Below, piece by piece: positions 32,064-34,196 of a stretch of 34,196 nt of DNA (within the stretch, counting starts at the first letter, position 1; the number at the start of each line of letters is the position of its first letter). The position numbers and the translations under genes are program-made. The notes under the pieces are model-generated. The model saw nothing but the letters and a program-made list of their open reading frames with translations, made no database searches and had not been told where the DNA came from. The DNA is taken from contig CALLJA010000261.1 of the NCBI GenBank assembly GCA_938008865.1, positions 1 to 34,196 on the forward strand. The letters run 5' to 3'. This DNA comes from an uncultured Anaerolineales bacterium. Lineage in GTDB: Bacteria; Chloroflexota; Anaerolineae; Anaerolineales; Villigracilaceae.

Positions 32064-33735
32064 ATAAATCTCCCAGTTTGTCCAGCACATCCGAATTGCG
32101 CTGGCGGCGGCTGAGCCGCCACGAGAGCAGACTCTCCTCGTAGGTCGAGCGGGCCCACAGCGCCGCCGTGACCGCCCCCAGCGCGGCGATCAGGGCCAGC
32201 ATCAGCGCCAGCAGGCGGAAGATCTCGGGCGGCAAATGGCGCTCGATCAACAGTAACAATCCCAGCAGGGCGCTGCCGAAGATGATTCCCAGCGCGTACG
32301 AGTAATTGCTGAGCAGGGCGCGCACCCGTCCACGGCGCTCCTCGGGGACCAGGTTTTGCAGGGCCTGCATGGCGGGCAGGTCCCAGGCGTTATAGGCCAC
32401 CATCGGCAGGAAGATGGCCGCCACCATGCCCGCGTCGCCGCGAAAGACCAGGCCCACCAGCACGCCCAACAGCGCCACCAGCGGCAGCCCGAGCAGCACG
32501 TCGCTCGGCGCGATGACCTTGAACAGGTAACCCGTCAGCCGCCATTGCATCAGCAGCGGCACAAGCAGGTAGGCGATGTTGAACAGGCTGTAGCCCAGCG
32601 CAAACCCGCCCTCGCCGCCGCTCTGGTTATCGAGCGCCTGGTAGAAGAGGAACCACAAAATAATGAGCGTTGTCCACACCAGCGTCGAGGCGACGGTCAG
32701 GTGGCGGAAGAGCGGAACGCGCCGCACGATGTCCAGCGCCTCGTCGAAACTCTCGCGCAATGAGCGGGCTGCCATCTCGACGCGCTGGCCGTGCGCCTCG
32801 GGTGCCTTGCGCGATTGGAATAAGCCTGCCAGGAACAACACCGCGCTGACCAGCAACAACAGGTGCGGATTGCCCGCCAGGAACGCCTCCAGGTCCGCCC
32901 AGCCCATCAGCCCGGGCAGGCTGAAGAGGGCATAGCCGATCAGGCGTCCGATCATCTCGCCCGAGGCAAGCCAGGGGAAGACCTTGCGCGCCTCCACCAG
33001 CGAATACTCGTCGTTGGCCAGGTTCCAAAACGCCATCGGGAAGACGATGGCCTGCTGGGTGTAGATGAGATACAGCAGGGGGAAGGTGATACGCGTGGAC
33101 ATGCCCGCCACGAACAACACCGCAAAGACCAGGTACAAACCCGCCAGGCCGCCCAGCAGCCAGTTGACCAGTTTCAGGCGCGGGATGCGGTCGATGGATT
33201 GCAGGTAGAAGCCCGAAAAGCCCAGGCCGATCAGCATCTCCACCGTCCACAACCAGGGCAGGCTGCGGGTGTTCAGGTTCTCCACGAAACCCGAGACCGC
33301 CACCACGTCCAGGATGCCGAGTACCAGCGAGTTGACGATGGCCAGAATCAGCATGAAGAACAGGGCCTGGCGCTGACGGTCGGCGGCGGGCTGGGTGGGC
33401 GGCTCGACCTCCTCGGGCAGGTTCAGGCTGGCGTACAGCGAACGGCCGCCCAGTTGACGGCGCAGGTCGGTCTTGCCCAGGTCGATGGTCGCGCGCTTGC
33501 CCCAGCGAATCTGGAACACGGCCTCCCCGCCTGTTTGGGCTTGCTCCAGCCAGCCGCGCGCCACCAGGCCCGCCAGCGCCGCATCCACAGCCTGGGCCTC
33601 CTGCGCGGGCAGCGCGCGCAGGACCGCCGAGCGTTTCACCCGTCCACGGCGGACGACGCGCAACAAAACCTGCCGCTGGATAGGGTCCAGTTCGAGCAGG
33701 TCGGCGGGGTGCAGGCGGTTTTCGGTCGGCGGCAT
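32062..33735 (-). CDS. MFS/ADP-ATP-translocase-like transporter with N-terminal winged-helix domain
   Basis: 557 aa from the ATG at 33735; a TTG at 33750 is open but would lie inside the promoter. Residues 10-80 look like a winged helix (LDPIQRQVLLRVVRRGRVKR, then a GLVARGWLEQ turn). About twelve membrane spans follow from residue 120. FWNLANDEYSLVEARKVFPW and ASGEMIGRLIGY resemble the region in the nucleotide-transporter (TLC) branch of the MFS-like superfamily. The substrate is unknown. A DNA-binding-like domain on a membrane transporter is unusual. It is transcribed divergently from ligA. Confidence 0.75.
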   Translation of the reverse strand: MPPTENRLHPADLLELDPIQRQVLLRVVRRGRVKRSAVLRALPAQEAQAVDAALAGLVARGWLEQAQTGGEAVFQIRWGKRATIDLGKTDLRRQLGGRSLYASLNLPEEVEPPTQPAADRQRQALFFMLILAIVNSLVLGILDVVAVSGFVENLNTRSLPWLWTVEMLIGLGFSGFYLQSIDRIPRLKLVNWLLGGLAGLYLVFAVLFVAGMSTRITFPLLYLIYTQQAIVFPMAFWNLANDEYSLVEARKVFPWLASGEMIGRLIGYALFSLPGLMGWADLEAFLAGNPHLLLLVSAVLFLAGLFQSRKAPEAHGQRVEMAARSLRESFDEALDIVRRVPLFRHLTVASTLVWTTLIILWFLFYQALDNQSGGEGGFALGYSLFNIAYLLVPLLMQWRLTGYLFKVIAPSDVLLGLPLVALLGVLVGLVFRGDAGMVAAIFLPMVAYNAWDLPAMQALQNLVPEERRGRVRALLSNYSYALGIIFGSALLGLLLLIERHLPPEIFRLLALMLALIAALGAVTAALWARSTYEESLLSWRLSRRQRNSDVLDKLGDL

Positions 33736-33741
33736 GTGAAC

Positions 33742-33770
33742 AGTGTACAACGGGAGCGGGCCGAGGTCAA
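33742..33770 (-). promoter_or_regulatory. Promoter of the transporter gene
   Basis: On the minus strand TTGACC (33770-33765), a 17-bp spacer and TACACT (33747-33742), whose end lies exactly 6 bp before the ATG at 33735. No ribosome-binding site; predicted leaderless. Confidence 0.75.
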
Positions 33771-33784
33771 TCGGCTATAATTAT
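33771..33784 (+). promoter_or_regulatory. -10 region of ligA
   Basis: TCGGCTATAATTAT with TATAAT at 33776-33781, exactly 6 bp before the ligA ATG at 33788. No Shine-Dalgarno sequence, so the mRNA is probably leaderless. Only 52 bp separate the two divergent start codons. Confidence 0.65.
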
Positions 33785-33787
33785 TGT

Positions 33788-34196
33788 ATGAACACCCGAT
33801 CCCGCTACGAAGAGTTGAAACAGCAGGTGCATGAGCACAATCATCGCTATCACGTGCTGGATGCGCCCATCATCAGCGACCTCGAGTACGACCGCCTGAC
33901 GAACGAACTCAAGGCCATCGAGGCGGAACACCCTGAGTGGGTCACGCCCGATTCGCCCACCCAGCGTGCGGGCGCCCGTCCCGCCGAGCGCTTCGAAAAG
34001 GTACGTCACCCCGCGCCGATCCTCTCGCTGGCCAATGCCTTCGGCGCGGAGGATGCGCGCGCCTGGTTCGAGCGCGTCCGTAAACTGGATGACCGCGTCG
34101 AGCGGGCGAAGTTCGTGGTCGAGCCGAAGATCGACGGCCTGAGCGTGGTTCTGCACTATCGGGACGGAGTCTTCGTCCAGGGCGCGACGCGCGGCG
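33788..34196 (+). CDS. ligA: NAD-dependent DNA ligase LigA (5' part; continues beyond window)
   Basis: Seals nicks in DNA using NAD during replication and repair. About 136 of the usual ~670 residues are present. The N-terminal Ia domain, which binds the nicotinamide end of NAD, is seen as RYEELKQQVHEHNHRYHVLD, ISDLEYDRL and DSPTQRAG. The adenylation motif EPKIDGLSV carries the nucleophile Lys114. The reading frame stays open to the window end. The start follows a -10 box by 6 bp. This is an ordinary housekeeping gene and marks chromosomal rather than plasmid context. Confidence 0.97.
   Translation, partial: MNTRSRYEELKQQVHEHNHRYHVLDAPIISDLEYDRLTNELKAIEAEHPEWVTPDSPTQRAGARPAERFEKVRHPAPILSLANAFGAEDARAWFERVRKLDDRVERAKFVVEPKIDGLSVVLHYRDGVFVQGATRG

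Overview
The window looks like chromosome from a GC-rich, probably monoderm bacterium, most likely an Anaerolineae-type Chloroflexota. I base this on gene style, not on a marker gene: lipoproteins with Thr/Pro-rich spacers followed by PD40/TolB propellers, an nSTAND-WD40 giant with caspase-like partners, a ROK-controlled sugar ABC locus, several apparently leaderless genes, and many long antisense shadow ORFs of the kind high GC produces. I see no rRNA, tRNA, CRISPR array, prophage or insertion sequence.

Region 1 (1-7940, minus strand) is a sugar uptake operon behind a ROK regulator. A consensus sigma-70 promoter overlaps a XylR-like palindrome. The order is ROK regulator, a 769-aa lipoprotein, two CUT1 (MalF/MalG-type) permeases, a CUT2 (MmsA-type) double ATPase and a CUT2 (MmsB-type) permease that runs off the window. 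The lipoprotein is an in-frame fusion of a ChvE-like CUT2 binding protein to a Thermus-type glucose-binding CUT1 protein. The layout reads as a CUT1 cassette nested inside a CUT2 operon.

Region 2 (8134-19534, plus strand) is one long co-directional cluster resembling a biological-conflict or programmed-death locus: a C39-like papain-fold peptidase with three SH3-like repeats, a CHAT protease fused to a SIR2-like domain, an nSTAND NTPase with one membrane segment, 14 WD40 repeats and a C-terminal beta-rich domain, a C25/caspase-like protease, and three small unassigned proteins, two of which are paralogues.

Region 3 (19539-27442, with a second part at 30827-32063) is a set of signalling genes: a GAF protein, a TolB-like lipoprotein, a truncated family 5 binding protein, a two-domain nucleotide cyclase resembling mammalian soluble adenylyl cyclase, and a minus-strand operon of PrsW-like protease, cNMP-binding protein, MinD-like ATPase, zinc protein and small winged-helix-like protein. 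A second MinD plus winged-helix-like pair lies at 30900-32027. Two short motifs link these proteins: an IEIDE(S/A)RR tail in the GAF and cNMP proteins, and a C-terminal [GP][VIL]Wxx[IL][DE] motif in the PrsW and both small proteins. Cyclase, cNMP receptor, MinD ATPase and membrane protease together suggest an undescribed second-messenger system; this is inference.

Region 4 (27503-30738, minus strand) holds an ECF sigma factor, a putative membrane anti-sigma factor and a Gly/Asn-rich surface lipoprotein. Region 5 (32062-34196) holds a winged-helix/MFS-like transporter fusion and the divergent start of NAD-dependent DNA ligase (ligA).
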